Under the pieces are notes generated by a model. That model searched no databases and was not told the origin of the DNA. It saw only the letters and a program-made list of their open reading frames with translations. Source: Candidatus Melainabacteria bacterium (lineage in GTDB: Bacteria > Cyanobacteriota > Vampirovibrionia > 2-02-FULL-35-15). From it: DNA of 64,000 nucleotides. Both the position numbers and the translations under genes were made by a program. The stretch spans positions 124,001 through 188,000 of the forward strand of contig JAHFBF010000001.1 in assembly GCA_023250195.1 (NCBI GenBank), given 5' to 3'. Positions 18,523 through 26,859 of this stretch are shown piece after piece. The stretch's first letter is position 1. Each line of letters opens with the position of its first letter.

Positions 18523-19536
18523 TTATAAAACCTCATCTCGATGAACTATGCCTGCACGTTTTAGTTTACTTAGAACTTCTGTAGGATCTTCAATTTTTCC
18601 CCAGTCAAAACTATTTGTATAATCTTTAGGAATCCTGTCATAAAAAAAACTAAGGTATTCTTGAGGTAATCTATCCCCAGTAGCTAATGTCAAACTATAA
18701 GTCCTTACAAACTCTCCAACATCACTTTCAAAAAATGCTACACATCCGATTTTTCCTTCTCCTTTATTTATCGATGTTACAAGCCAGTCCTGCCCCAGAA
18801 CCCCTACGCTTCTCAATATGTGCCCTAAGTCATCACGTGAAGGTATCGTATGTGTGTATCCATGGGTATGAGCTGATGTGCTTGAAACTACCTCTAACTC
18901 AGTTCTATTTACCGTAGATGTATACCCTCGGTCGATACCATTAGTAATTAAAAGACAACCTGCTTGTCTGGTTTTATAAACATTAATTCCAGTTTCACTG
19001 CTATCGCTTGTTAAAAACTTATATTCACCAAATGACAGTTGAGGTAATAATAATAAAGGAGTTAATTCTCTTTTAAAATAGTCAGCGCTTATACTTCCTC
19101 TCCAATTTAAAATTGCAGATTGTATACTGGGCCTTATGCATCCTGGTTGAAAATTTCCAAAGCTAAATCTTTCAACAGAATCCCTAATAACTTCAGCAAC
19201 AACATTTCTTACGTCAGAAAGTTCATCTGCACTTATCTTCTGTACATGACTAAAAATTAAGTCTCTTATCGCTAATGAATCATCATGTCCTATTTTTGCT
19301 CCAAGCAATTTACCTACAAGTACTTTTAGAAATTCTTTTCTTAGATTAATATCTTCCCAAAACTTATTAGTTTCAATTTGATCTAATAGCTTTTTTAAAT
19401 CTTCATCATTGCATTGCTGAATAGCCATAAGAGCATTACTCTCTGTCAATTCAATTCCAGCATCTCCTGAGCCACTTAAAGGACTAAGGCCTATGACTCT
19501 TCCTGACTGGACAATATTAATCTTGCCTGGCTGCAT
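18523..19536 (-). CDS. Putative JAMM/MPN-type metal-binding protein
   Basis: 337 residues, no signal peptide or membrane segment. Residues 223-236 read HTHGYTHTIPSRDD, an exact match to the JAMM pattern H-x-H-x7-S-x2-D, with a Glu-containing strand (RTELEVV) just before it, as in JAB/MPN metalloproteases. The N-terminal half is helical and charged (LDQIETNKFWEDINLRKEFLKVLV...) and unrecognised. JAMM proteins remove ubiquitin-like modifiers or other adducts, or process peptides; a phage or defence role is possible given the accessory neighbourhood. The position of the needed upstream Glu is not certain, so this is a motif-based proposal. It converges on the HEPN/MNT region and lies beside a recombinase remnant. 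Confidence 0.6.
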   Translation of the reverse strand: MQPGKINIVQSGRVIGLSPLSGSGDAGIELTESNALMAIQQCNDEDLKKLLDQIETNKFWEDINLRKEFLKVLVGKLLGAKIGHDDSLAIRDLIFSHVQKISADELSDVRNVVAEVIRDSVERFSFGNFQPGCIRPSIQSAILNWRGSISADYFKRELTPLLLLPQLSFGEYKFLTSDSSETGINVYKTRQAGCLLITNGIDRGYTSTVNRTELEVVSSTSAHTHGYTHTIPSRDDLGHILRSVGVLGQDWLVTSINKGEGKIGCVAFFESDVGEFVRTYSLTLATGDRLPQEYLSFFYDRIPKDYTNSFDWGKIEDPTEVLSKLKRAGIVHRDEVL

Positions 19537-19637
19537 ATAATTTTCTATACTTTAATACAAAGTCAATAAATTAAGTAACTTGATAGAATGATTAAGATTG
19601 AGTTAAAAAATTGACGATTTTAGAAATCAACTAAATA

Positions 19638-19754
19638 GATGAAACCTATTACTTCCAAGCTAGCCAGCTACTTGACGTAGCAAGCAGAGTCCATGAAATA
19701 TTTAGAGGTTCAGAAATACCTGAAAAGCATGAGCTTATAGAATTTCATTTGTAA
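19638..19754 (+). pseudogene. C-terminal remnant of a serine site-specific recombinase (proposed)
   Basis: In one frame ending in TAA at 19752-19754 the codons read DETYYFQASQLLDVASRV followed by HEIFRGSEIPEKHELIEF. The pattern (aromatic, L-x-LA.., F..SE..EK..LI.F) is like the coiled C-terminal region of large serine recombinases. A stop lies six codons before the match and no other recombinase sequence is seen, so only a fragment remains. It lies about 155 bp from a tRNA-Leu gene. Confidence 0.5.
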
Positions 19755-19780
19755 TTTAGACTAACGCTTCAGTAACTATA

Positions 19781-19808
19781 GGATTTGTCCGATTTATTCG
19801 GCAAATCC
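19781..19808. repeat. Palindrome of the GATTT-CCGA family
   Basis: GGATTTG.CCGA and TCGG.CAAATCC arms around ATTTAT. Relatives are at 25924-25953 and 42175-42203. All three are intergenic. Confidence 0.75.
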
Positions 19809-19909
19809 GATCAAATGAGAATTTTGACTGAGAAAAAGCAAAGTAATTTTTTAACTTCAAAATTAGGTAAACTAAATGTTTAAAAAATTACGGAGCGTTT
19901 ATAAAGAAT

Positions 19910-19988
19910 TGTCCGAGAAGGGACTTGAACCCTTACGGTTGCCCATACGCCCCTTAAACGTACGCGTCTGCCATTCCGCCACTCGGAC
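19910..19988 (-). tRNA. tRNA-Leu, anticodon AAG by my folding
   Basis: On the minus strand GTCCGAG pairs with CTCGGAC as acceptor stem, with A as discriminator and no encoded CCA. The D arm (GCGGAATGGCAGACGC), the long class-II variable arm (TGGGCAACCGT) and the T arm (AAGGG TTCAAGT CCCTT) are all present. The anticodon arm is TACGT-TTAAGGG-GCGTA, which places AAG at positions 34-36 (codon CUU, or CUU/CUC/CUA if A34 is deaminated to inosine). Most bacteria use GAG here, so the A34 is unusual. Total 79 nt. Confidence 0.93.
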
Positions 19989-19994
19989 AATACT

Positions 19995-20031
19995 AGAGAA
20001 TCAGAGAACCAGATATCAGAGTATCAGAAAA
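19995..20031. repeat. Degenerate heptamer/octamer repeats upstream of cimA
   Basis: CAGAGAAC, CAGATAT, CAGAGTAT, CAGAAAA type units follow the tRNA-Leu gene on its 5' side, resembling the arrays at 8779-8813 and 54356-54392 but less regular. Confidence 0.55.
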
Positions 20032-20129
20032 GAACAAAAAAAATCAATCTAATATTTTATCAATGTTTAAAAGATTCTTATAGTCCTTTTAAAAGGCGTC
20101 ATAACGGTTTAAAATTATAGAATTAACTT

Positions 20130-21731
20130 ATGAGCCAACAAATGCAAATTTATGACACTACACTCCGTGACGGTTCACAAATGGAAGGGATTTCTTTATC
20201 TGTTGATGACAAATTAAAAATTACAAAATTACTGGATGAGCTTGGGGTTGATTTTGTAGAAGGCGGGTGGCCTGGGGCAAATCCAAAAGACAGTGAATTC
20301 TTTAAAAAAGTAAATGAACTTAATCTAAAACATACAAAAATAGTTGCCTTTGGAAGTACAAGAAGAGCAAACTCAAAAGCTCAAAGCGATGCTATCTTAA
20401 ATGCACTGATTCAGGCAAATACTGAATACATAACCATTGTCGGCAAAAGCTGGGATATGCATGTAGATATCGCTTTAAATGTCAGCAAAGAAGAAAACTT
20501 AAACATGATTCAGGAAAGCATTGAACATTTAAAGATAAAAAAGAAAAAAGTTTTTTTTGATGCAGAGCATTATTTTGATAGTTTCAAATCAAATTCTGAA
20601 TATGCACTGAGTGTCATTAAATGCGCTCACAATGCCGGTGCTGATGGAATTATTCTTTGTGACACAAATGGTGGTGCGCTGACAGAAGAAATCAAAGAAG
20701 GTGTTTTAAAAGCAAAAGAAACTCTTGGAGAAAAAGCGTTAATTGGTATTCATGCCCATAATGACTGTGAGTTAGCCGTTGCAAATTCCATTACTGCTTA
20801 TGAAGCCGGAGCCAGGCAAATACAGGGAACCATAAATGGAATTGGCGAGAGATGTGGGAATGCAAATCTTGTTTCAATCATTGCAAATCTCGAGCTCAAA
20901 TACAAACAGAAGATTCTCCCGGGAAATAACCTGACAAAATTAACTACAATTTCAAGGCAAATTTCGGATATTTTAAATTTAAATCCAAATGATCATCAGC
21001 CTTATGTAGGCTTTAATGCATTTGCCCATAAAGGCGGATTACATGCCAGTGCTGTAAAAAAAGATTCAAAAACTTATGAACATGTTAATCCTGAAGAAGT
21101 TGGAAATACAAACAGAATTGTAGTAAGTGAACAAGCAGGAGTTTCAAATGTTTTATCTGTAGCAGAAAAATGTGGAATAGATCTTGGCGCCAGTCCAAAA
21201 GAAACTGCAGCACAACTCTTAAAAAACATAAAAGAACTTGAACATAAAGGTTATCAGTTTGAAGGTGCAAGTGCCAGTTTTGTGCTTTTGCTTTTAGAGC
21301 TTTTAAATCAAAGACCAAAGTTTTTCGAGCTTGTTGATTATAGAGTTATTACCAGCTCAAAACAATTAGCTGAAGCAACAGTAAGAATAAAAGTAAAAGG
21401 CGAGGTAATTCACACTGCCAGCTTAGGAGTAGGTCCTGGGAATGCCATAGACAATGCCCTTAGAAAAGCATTAACTCATTATTACCCTGCATTAAAAGAG
21501 TTTCAACTAATTGATTTTAAAGTAAGAATTCTAGACAGTCACGACGGCTCAGCAGCAAAAACAAGAGTTCATGTAGAAAGCTCAGATGGGAATATTACAT
21601 GGGATACAGTGGGTGTCAGTGCAAATATTATTGATGCTACCTGGCTTGCAATTACAGATAGTATCGAGTATGGATTATGGGTTAAATCTAAAGAAAATAT
21701 AAAGACAGAAACCACATCAAAAATAATCTGA
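20130..21731 (+). CDS. cimA: (R)-citramalate synthase
   Basis: Condenses acetyl-CoA with pyruvate to citramalate, giving a threonine-independent route to 2-oxobutyrate and isoleucine. 533 residues. Motifs: YDTTLRDGSQMEGISLSVDDKLKI near the N-terminus, DFVEGGWPGANPKD (diagnostic for the CimA/TIM44-like class rather than LeuA), the metal-binding HAHNDCELAVANS, GTINGIGERCGNANL, HKGGLHASAV, and a C-terminal LeuA-dimer regulatory domain (about residues 400-520) that binds isoleucine in homologues. No strong ribosome-binding site is visible before the ATG. It supplies the same pathway as the acetolactate synthase at 48344-50164. Confidence 0.94.
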   Translation: MSQQMQIYDTTLRDGSQMEGISLSVDDKLKITKLLDELGVDFVEGGWPGANPKDSEFFKKVNELNLKHTKIVAFGSTRRANSKAQSDAILNALIQANTEYITIVGKSWDMHVDIALNVSKEENLNMIQESIEHLKIKKKKVFFDAEHYFDSFKSNSEYALSVIKCAHNAGADGIILCDTNGGALTEEIKEGVLKAKETLGEKALIGIHAHNDCELAVANSITAYEAGARQIQGTINGIGERCGNANLVSIIANLELKYKQKILPGNNLTKLTTISRQISDILNLNPNDHQPYVGFNAFAHKGGLHASAVKKDSKTYEHVNPEEVGNTNRIVVSEQAGVSNVLSVAEKCGIDLGASPKETAAQLLKNIKELEHKGYQFEGASASFVLLLLELLNQRPKFFELVDYRVITSSKQLAEATVRIKVKGEVIHTASLGVGPGNAIDNALRKALTHYYPALKEFQLIDFKVRILDSHDGSAAKTRVHVESSDGNITWDTVGVSANIIDATWLAITDSIEYGLWVKSKENIKTETTSKII

Positions 21732-21841
21732 ATCTAAATTATAAAAGTAAAATTAATTTTAGTATTATCAATTGAAATCAGCCCTATATTTGATTCTTGG
21801 ACTTAAGGTTTTAATAAGTAACATATTTAAGGAGTTCATAC

Positions 21842-22981
21842 ATGGTAGCAGTAGGAAGCACATTAATTGCTAACAGAGTTTTGGGTATAGATGGCGGTGG
21901 AACAAAGCTAACAGCCTATGTAGCAAGACCGGACGAAGTAGGAGGGGAACCCGTTCAAAGATTTTCATTTAGATGTGCTGACTATAGAAGCTTAGCAGAG
22001 ATTATCAGAGAAGTTAAACTAAAATCAGGTCACAAAATTACAGATGCATGCATTGCAATAGCTGGTCCTGTATCAAATGGCCGTGTAATAGTATCAAAAC
22101 TAGATTGGACTGAAATAACAGAAGGAGATTTAGCTGATCAACTCGGCATCGATAAAAGCAACGTAACACTTGTAAACGATATAGTAGGTCAAGGTGCATC
22201 ATTAAGCGTACTCCCTATGAGCCCTTCACATGTTTATCACTTTACCAGAACAGGGCCTTTTAATGGTTTTAGAAGCCAGGGTAAATGGAGTGTTATAGCT
22301 CCCGGAACAGGACTTGGAAAAAGTGATGTGTTTTTTGGCAATGATGGCAAAGTAAGAATTTCTGATTCAGAAGGTGGAGGTATTAGATTTGGCCCTGATC
22401 CTTCAGATGAAGATCAATTTAAATTACTTGCTTATATACTGCGAAAAAAGAGAGCAGAAGCTGCAACACAATCTAATGGACCAAGAAGGAAAAACCCAGA
22501 TTTCATTAGTCAGGATGATGTATTAAAAGGGGCTGCACTAAAAACTATGTATGATTTTTTTGTTTCAGAATATCCAGACGAAGGCGAGCCGTTATGGCTT
22601 TATGAAGCTTTCCAGAAAGAAGGAGATCCAAACTCAGTGATTACCAAAGCAGCACTAGGAGAATTTGAGGGAAAGACTAGCACTCACTGCACCCTAGCAT
22701 ACATGTTGTATTGTTCTATACTTGGTTCCGTTATAGGAGACGAAGCTGTAAGAGTTAAAGGTGGTGTTGCAATATGCGGCGGAATATTTCCTAAAATTGC
22801 AGGTGGTATAGAGAAAACACAATTTATGAAAGCATACCTAGGCCGAAATGAATTTAGTGTAGAAGAGTTAGTTTCAAAGAAGCCAGTAGTTGGGATTGTA
22901 ACTAGTGACGGTGGTGTTATTGGTGCTACTGAAATGGCTAAGCCAATAAATAAAGAGACATTTGAGGTAATAAGTTCATAG
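21842..22981 (+). CDS. glk: Glucokinase
   Basis: ATP-dependent glucose phosphorylation. 379 residues; a little longer than the usual 320-350. AAGGAG precedes the ATG at 21842. Motifs: phosphate-1 GIDGGGTKLTAYV, IAIAGPVSNGRV, the NDIVGQG substrate Asp region, APGTGLGKSDVFF, the SEGGGIRFGP block (family SEGGH replaced by SEGGG), and the C-terminal CGGIFPKIAGG. The GGG in place of GGH at the zinc-type His is normal for this non-ROK (PF02685-like) family. Extra residues around 205-225 (charged, RRKNPDF) form an insertion. It overlaps the end of dprA by 6 nt (convergent). Confidence 0.9.
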   Translation: MVAVGSTLIANRVLGIDGGGTKLTAYVARPDEVGGEPVQRFSFRCADYRSLAEIIREVKLKSGHKITDACIAIAGPVSNGRVIVSKLDWTEITEGDLADQLGIDKSNVTLVNDIVGQGASLSVLPMSPSHVYHFTRTGPFNGFRSQGKWSVIAPGTGLGKSDVFFGNDGKVRISDSEGGGIRFGPDPSDEDQFKLLAYILRKKRAEAATQSNGPRRKNPDFISQDDVLKGAALKTMYDFFVSEYPDEGEPLWLYEAFQKEGDPNSVITKAALGEFEGKTSTHCTLAYMLYCSILGSVIGDEAVRVKGGVAICGGIFPKIAGGIEKTQFMKAYLGRNEFSVEELVSKKPVVGIVTSDGGVIGATEMAKPINKETFEVISS

Positions 22982-24082
22982 CCTCAAATACTTGCCTTCC
23001 GAGCTTTTTTCAATAATGCTCTTTAGCTCAAGCATAGATAAAAGCTTTAGAAGATCTTGAATTTCCATCTCTAATTCATAAGATAATACATCAAAGTTTT
23101 TAGGTTCAGAGGATAAAGCTGAATAAACCTGTTTTTCTTTTTCACTTAAACCACTAACCTTTTCATTTTTATCCTCTAGATCAAATTTAATTTGCCTGCT
23201 CTCCCCAATTTTTTCTAAAATATCATCAACAGAAGTTAGTAGTTCAGCCACTTTTGACTTGATTAAAATATTTGGACCGTTTGACTGAATAGAATCAATT
23301 GGCCCTGGCAGTGCAAAAAGTGGTTTATCCTGCTTAATAGCAAAACGAGCAGTTATCATGGCTCCACTTTGTAAGTCTCCTTCTATAACTATTACTGCAT
23401 CACTTAAAGCACTAATAATCCTGTTACGCTGTGGGAAATTCCATGGTGAAGCCTGTGTTTCAGGAATATATTCAGATAAAATTAATCCTCCATTTGTAGT
23501 AATGTCATGGGCTAATGGTTTATTTTCAGATGGAAAAACATAATCTACCCCTGTCCCAACCACTGCAGCTGTTTTCCCGGATTTTACTGCTCCAAGGTGA
23601 GCACCAGTATCAATCCCCGATGCTAAGCCACTTACAATAACTATATTTTGCTCTGATAAAAGAGAAGATAGTTTTTTTGTAATATTAATTCCATAATTTG
23701 TAGCAGATCTGGTTCCAACAATTGCAATGTGTTTTAAACTGTTTAAATTTGACAAATTGCCTTTGTAAAATAATCCAAGTGGTGAATCTGAAATGTTTTT
23801 TAGTTTTTGCGGATATTCTTTTTCACAATAGGCAATGAATTTAGTTTCCTTTTCTTTTAAAGAGTTTTTAAGTTCATCTATAACTGTCCTTTTCACTTCA
23901 GTCTTTAATCTATTAATTTTTTCATGCTCTTCATCTGCAATTTGCGGTTTAAAATTATTTTTATTTGAAGTGAATATTTCTATAAAGTTTTCACAGGAAT
24001 TATAAAGCTTTTTTATCAAAGTCTTTTCAGGCTGAAACTTTACTGCAAATGTTAAAGCTAAAAACAAATCTTTTATATCCAT
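22976..24082 (-). CDS. dprA: DNA processing protein DprA
   Basis: Loads RecA on incoming single-stranded DNA in natural transformation. 368 residues: a divergent N-terminal part, a Rossmann-like DprA domain with HIAIVGTRSATNYG, VSGLASGIDTGAH, VVGTGVDYVFPSENK, SEYIPETQASPWNFPQRNRII and EGDLQSGAMITARFA, and a C-terminal winged-helix segment (from about 310). It is the last of three minus-strand genes after the sigma factor (82-nt gap). Presence of DprA suggests competence, but no com genes are in the window. Confidence 0.95.
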   Translation of the reverse strand: MDIKDLFLALTFAVKFQPEKTLIKKLYNSCENFIEIFTSNKNNFKPQIADEEHEKINRLKTEVKRTVIDELKNSLKEKETKFIAYCEKEYPQKLKNISDSPLGLFYKGNLSNLNSLKHIAIVGTRSATNYGINITKKLSSLLSEQNIVIVSGLASGIDTGAHLGAVKSGKTAAVVGTGVDYVFPSENKPLAHDITTNGGLILSEYIPETQASPWNFPQRNRIISALSDAVIVIEGDLQSGAMITARFAIKQDKPLFALPGPIDSIQSNGPNILIKSKVAELLTSVDDILEKIGESRQIKFDLEDKNEKVSGLSEKEKQVYSALSSEPKNFDVLSYELEMEIQDLLKLLSMLELKSIIEKSSEGKYLRL

Positions 24083-24117
24083 AGGTGGTAAATCTTAAAC
24101 TACACAGGTTAAAAACC

Positions 24118-24136
24118 ATGTAACCTACGGTTACAT
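24118..24136. repeat. ATGTAACC palindrome (copy 1)
   Basis: ATGTAACC-TAC-GGTTACAT lies between dprA and the sigma factor gene. An identical-arm copy with an AGA spacer is at 54397-54415. Confidence 0.8.
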
Positions 24137-24164
24137 CCATTACAAAATAAACGTTTTTTTACGC

Positions 24165-25025
24165 TTAATCTTTTAATAACTTTGACTTTAATAATGATAT
24201 TGCTCTTGCATGGACCTGGCTTGCTCTTGATTCAGAGAAATCCATAACATCTCCAATTTCTTTAAAAGTTAATCTCTTATAGTGATACAAACCAACAACT
24301 GATTTTTCTCTTTCAGGCAATGCATCTATAGCTTTTGCCAGACGAACCTTTAACTCATCTTCTTCCAACTCTTCAAGGAATGAAATTTTATTTGAAGAAA
24401 CACTATCTATAAGTGCCGTGTAATCCTCAGAATTGTGATCCTTTGGTTCATCTAAAGAAAATATCCCGATTTGTGCTTCTTGTTGAATAGCTCTTAATTC
24501 TTCAATAGAAAGAGACAGTTCCTGAGCAATTTCTTTATTTATAGGATATCTGCCAAGTTCATTTTCCAACTTTGCCACAGCCTTGTATAGATTTTTTACT
24601 TTTTTCCTTGAGCCTCTGGTTAACCAGTCTGCTGCTCTTAATTGATCATAAATAGAACCTCTGATTCTGGTTATTGCAAAAGATTCAAAATTTGAGCCTT
24701 TTACAGGATCAAACCTGTCAACTGCTTCTATTAATCCAATTGTTCCATAACCAACTAAATCTTCTCTATCAATTCCTTTTAAACTTATAAGAGGGAGTCT
24801 TCCAACAACCCAATTTACCAGATAAACATATTTTCTTATCAATTGATCTCTGTTAAGAGCTACAGTTGGAATATCTTTTTTAGTACAGACTTTTCTCTTA
24901 TTCTTTTCCTGTGCACGGAAAATATCAGAACTTTCTCTTTTGAATCGAAATTTATGTACGGTTTCACTTTTTATATTTTTTAAACTCATATTAAAAAAAT
25001 CTTTCTGTACTTTAATATTCTCCAT
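24165..25025 (-). CDS. Sigma-70 family factor of the FliA/WhiG/SigF class
   Basis: 286 residues. Region 2 reads YVYLVNWVVGRLPLISLKGID, EDLVGYGTIGLIEAVDRFDP and FESFAITRIRGSIYDQLRAADW; region 3 follows (LENELGRYPINKEIAQELSLS); region 4 ends with ALPEREKSVVGLYHYKRLTFKEIGDVMDFSESRASQVHARA, the FliA-type helix-turn-helix. In other bacteria this class drives flagellar, pilus or sporulation genes; cyanobacterial SigF controls pilus and motility genes. The first 40 residues are a basic extension of no clear role. It follows a two-TM protein gene by 35 nt, which may encode a regulator, and precedes dprA, which would fit a pilus/competence regulon (inference). Confidence 0.9.
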   Translation of the reverse strand: MENIKVQKDFFNMSLKNIKSETVHKFRFKRESSDIFRAQEKNKRKVCTKKDIPTVALNRDQLIRKYVYLVNWVVGRLPLISLKGIDREDLVGYGTIGLIEAVDRFDPVKGSNFESFAITRIRGSIYDQLRAADWLTRGSRKKVKNLYKAVAKLENELGRYPINKEIAQELSLSIEELRAIQQEAQIGIFSLDEPKDHNSEDYTALIDSVSSNKISFLEELEEDELKVRLAKAIDALPEREKSVVGLYHYKRLTFKEIGDVMDFSESRASQVHARAISLLKSKLLKD

Positions 25026-25060
25026 AATTTGTTTTTGTCACATCGACTATTTGTTCGAAG

Positions 25061-25540
25061 CTATGCCCCTTCGGGCTCTCCTCTATTGTTTTTATTAGAG
25101 ATAGCGTCATCTCGATAGTCAAAATGTACTTCTTTTTCAATTCCTTGAAAATCTTTTTTTAGCGAAAGAGAAGGGCAATCACTATCTATGATAGTTTCTT
25201 CTACTTGTTCAGGTGATAAAAAACCTGTTTTCATTAAAAGTTCATGTTTCTTTTTTATTTTATGTATTTTTAAGTACTCACCCTTGATATTATTCCTTAT
25301 TAACTTATTTTCATGATCTAATTTATCTTCTTCTTCTTCAGCCTTTTTAAATAAATCAACCCAAACAATTAAAAATAAAGTAATTAGAGACAATAAAACA
25401 GCAATAACAAAGCAAGCAATTAAGTGGGCTTTGATCATAGTTGAAGACACTAGGTATACTGCATTATAGACAGACAACAATATTATGAAGTCCTGCTTCT
25501 TAAAAGAATAAAATTTAATTTTATTCAGGCTATTATTCAA
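25061..25540 (-). CDS. Unrecognised membrane protein with a charged cytoplasmic tail
   Basis: 159 residues from a TTG start at 25540, preceded at about 7 nt by a GAGG site; no ATG lies nearby upstream. Two hydrophobic segments are visible (about residues 17-33 and 38-62: FIILLSVYNAVYLVSSTM and LIACFVIAVLLSLITLFL), then a Lys/Glu-rich segment likely to be a coiled coil, then an acidic tail. I know no family. It is 35 nt upstream of the FliA-type sigma factor on the same strand, so an anti-sigma or membrane regulator function is conceivable but unproven. Confidence 0.65.
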   Translation of the reverse strand: MNNSLNKIKFYSFKKQDFIILLSVYNAVYLVSSTMIKAHLIACFVIAVLLSLITLFLIVWVDLFKKAEEEEDKLDHENKLIRNNIKGEYLKIHKIKKKHELLMKTGFLSPEQVEETIIDSDCPSLSLKKDFQGIEKEVHFDYRDDAISNKNNRGEPEGA

Positions 25541-25923
25541 ACTTTATCCTCACCCATATAAATATAATTATTAAAATCAAGTAACCATACGGTTCTGCAC
25601 AGCAGCCTATATAGTCCTAAATAAAAATTACCCGTTCCATATTAAATGCAACATTAAATTATCTAAAACAAAAATAGCAATAGCCATATTAGCTAAAGAA
25701 GTGGTTATGAAGTAAATCAGGATTCAGTGCTGGCCCTCCTTTTCATGAATAATCTCCCATTAGTTGTAGTGAAGACCTAATAGATCTAATGTGCTGAACA
25801 ATTAGTTTGAAATAAAAATACCAAGGGGTAAACCTTTTGACTTGTGATAAACTGTTTCTGCAAGGAGAAAAAATGTTATTACCTGGCTAATGTAATCCTT
25901 CCAAGCAAACAACTTATAAGGTA

Positions 25924-25953
25924 AGATTTTATCCGATTTACTCGGTAAAATCT
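25924..25953. repeat. Palindrome of the GATTT-CCGA family
   Basis: AGATTTTAT.CCGA and TCGG.TAAAATCT arms flank TTTAC. Relatives are at 19781-19808 and 42175-42203. Confidence 0.75.
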
Positions 25954-25983
25954 GAATCGTGTTACAAGAGATAGTCCAGGTAC

Positions 25984-26027
25984 ACTTTGCAAAGCCCGAC
26001 AAGCGAAGAATGAGCAAGGAGGGCGGT
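25984..26027 (+). repeat. Dispersed repeat ending in an AAGGAGG ribosome-binding site before elbB
   Basis: ACTTTGCAAAGCCCGA, then AAGCGAAGAATGAGC, then AAGGAGGGCGGT. A longer inverted copy lies at 42079-42143. Its AAGGAGG end stands about 20 nt upstream of the elbB ATG, farther than usual for a ribosome-binding site. Confidence 0.8.
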
Positions 26028-26043
26028 AGGTAGAAACAAAAAA

Positions 26044-26736
26044 ATGTATAAGATTGGTGTTTTACTTAGTGGATGCGGGGTAATGGATGGTTCTGAAATT
26101 CATGAAGCCGTTATTACATTGCTGGCTCTAGATAAAGAAGGAATAGAATATATTTGTATTGCTCCAAATAAAGAACAGACGCAGGTAATAAATCATATTA
26201 CTAATCAGCCTCAAAATGAACAAAGGAACATGCTGGTTGAAGCTGCAAGAATTGCAAGGGGCAATATTAAAGATATAAAGAATATAAAAGCAAATGAAAT
26301 CGATGCACTTATAATGCCGGGTGGATTTGGTGCAGCATGTAATTTAAGCTCATTTGCAAAAGATGGTGTAAATGCTCAAATACTGCCTGAAGTAGAAGCC
26401 CTGTTAAAAGAATTACACAAACTTAAAAAACCAATTGGCGCAATCTGCATAGCACCAACTATTGTGGCAAAAGTTTTTGGAAATGAAAATGTTGAGATTA
26501 CCATAGGAACAGACAAAAACACTGCAGGTGCTCTCGAGCAAATGGGTGCTAAACATACAGATAAAAGTGTTAACGAAATAGTCATTGATCAAAAAAATCT
26601 TATTGTAACTACTCCTGCTTATATGCTTGGAAAAGGACCAAAAGAAATAGAAGCTGGAATCACAAAACTGGTTAAGGCTATTATTCAACTAGTTAAAGAA
26701 TTTAAAAAAGAGTCTGTTTTAGCAAATAAGCAATAA
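26044..26736 (+). CDS. elbB: ElbB-type DJ-1/PfpI superfamily glyoxalase-like protein
   Basis: 230 residues, the usual size. YKIGVLLSGCGVMDGSEIHEAV, MLVEAARIARG, DALIMPGGFGAACNLSSFA, and the nucleophile-elbow Cys in GAICIAPTIVAK are the ElbB signature; VTTPAYMLGKGPKEIEAGI closes it. ElbB (formerly sigma cross-reacting protein 27A) has glyoxalase activity in vitro and is linked to isoprenoid metabolism in E. coli; its biological role is unsettled. The upstream repeat supplies or disturbs the ribosome-binding region. It is followed 123 nt later by the DUF1802 gene on the same strand. Confidence 0.93.
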   Translation: MYKIGVLLSGCGVMDGSEIHEAVITLLALDKEGIEYICIAPNKEQTQVINHITNQPQNEQRNMLVEAARIARGNIKDIKNIKANEIDALIMPGGFGAACNLSSFAKDGVNAQILPEVEALLKELHKLKKPIGAICIAPTIVAKVFGNENVEITIGTDKNTAGALEQMGAKHTDKSVNEIVIDQKNLIVTTPAYMLGKGPKEIEAGITKLVKAIIQLVKEFKKESVLANKQ

Positions 26737-26859
26737 AGCATTAAATTCTAGACTTCCAACCTAATTAAAAGGATTTTTACTTTATTAAAAAAATTTAATG
26801 TCCCAGGATCCGAGATATAGTAATATATTTCTACAGGTTAGCTAGTTTAAGGTTTCATT

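Larger units (their letters stand above)
25541..26043. other. 503-bp intergenic region with two repeat elements
   Basis: Divergent space between the membrane-protein gene and elbB. It holds a GATTT-CCGA palindrome (25924-25953) and a dispersed repeat next to the elbB start (25984-26027). The rest is A/T-rich with many stops in all frames; I find no gene, RNA or clear promoter. Confidence 0.6.

Noticed and set aside
20130-21731. 2-isopropylmalate synthase (leuA)
   Set aside because: VDFVEGGWPGANPKD and the overall N-terminus are those of citramalate synthase.
25802-26017. Minus-strand 71-residue ORF upstream of elbB
   Set aside because: It spans a palindrome and a dispersed repeat and has no ribosome-binding site or family likeness.
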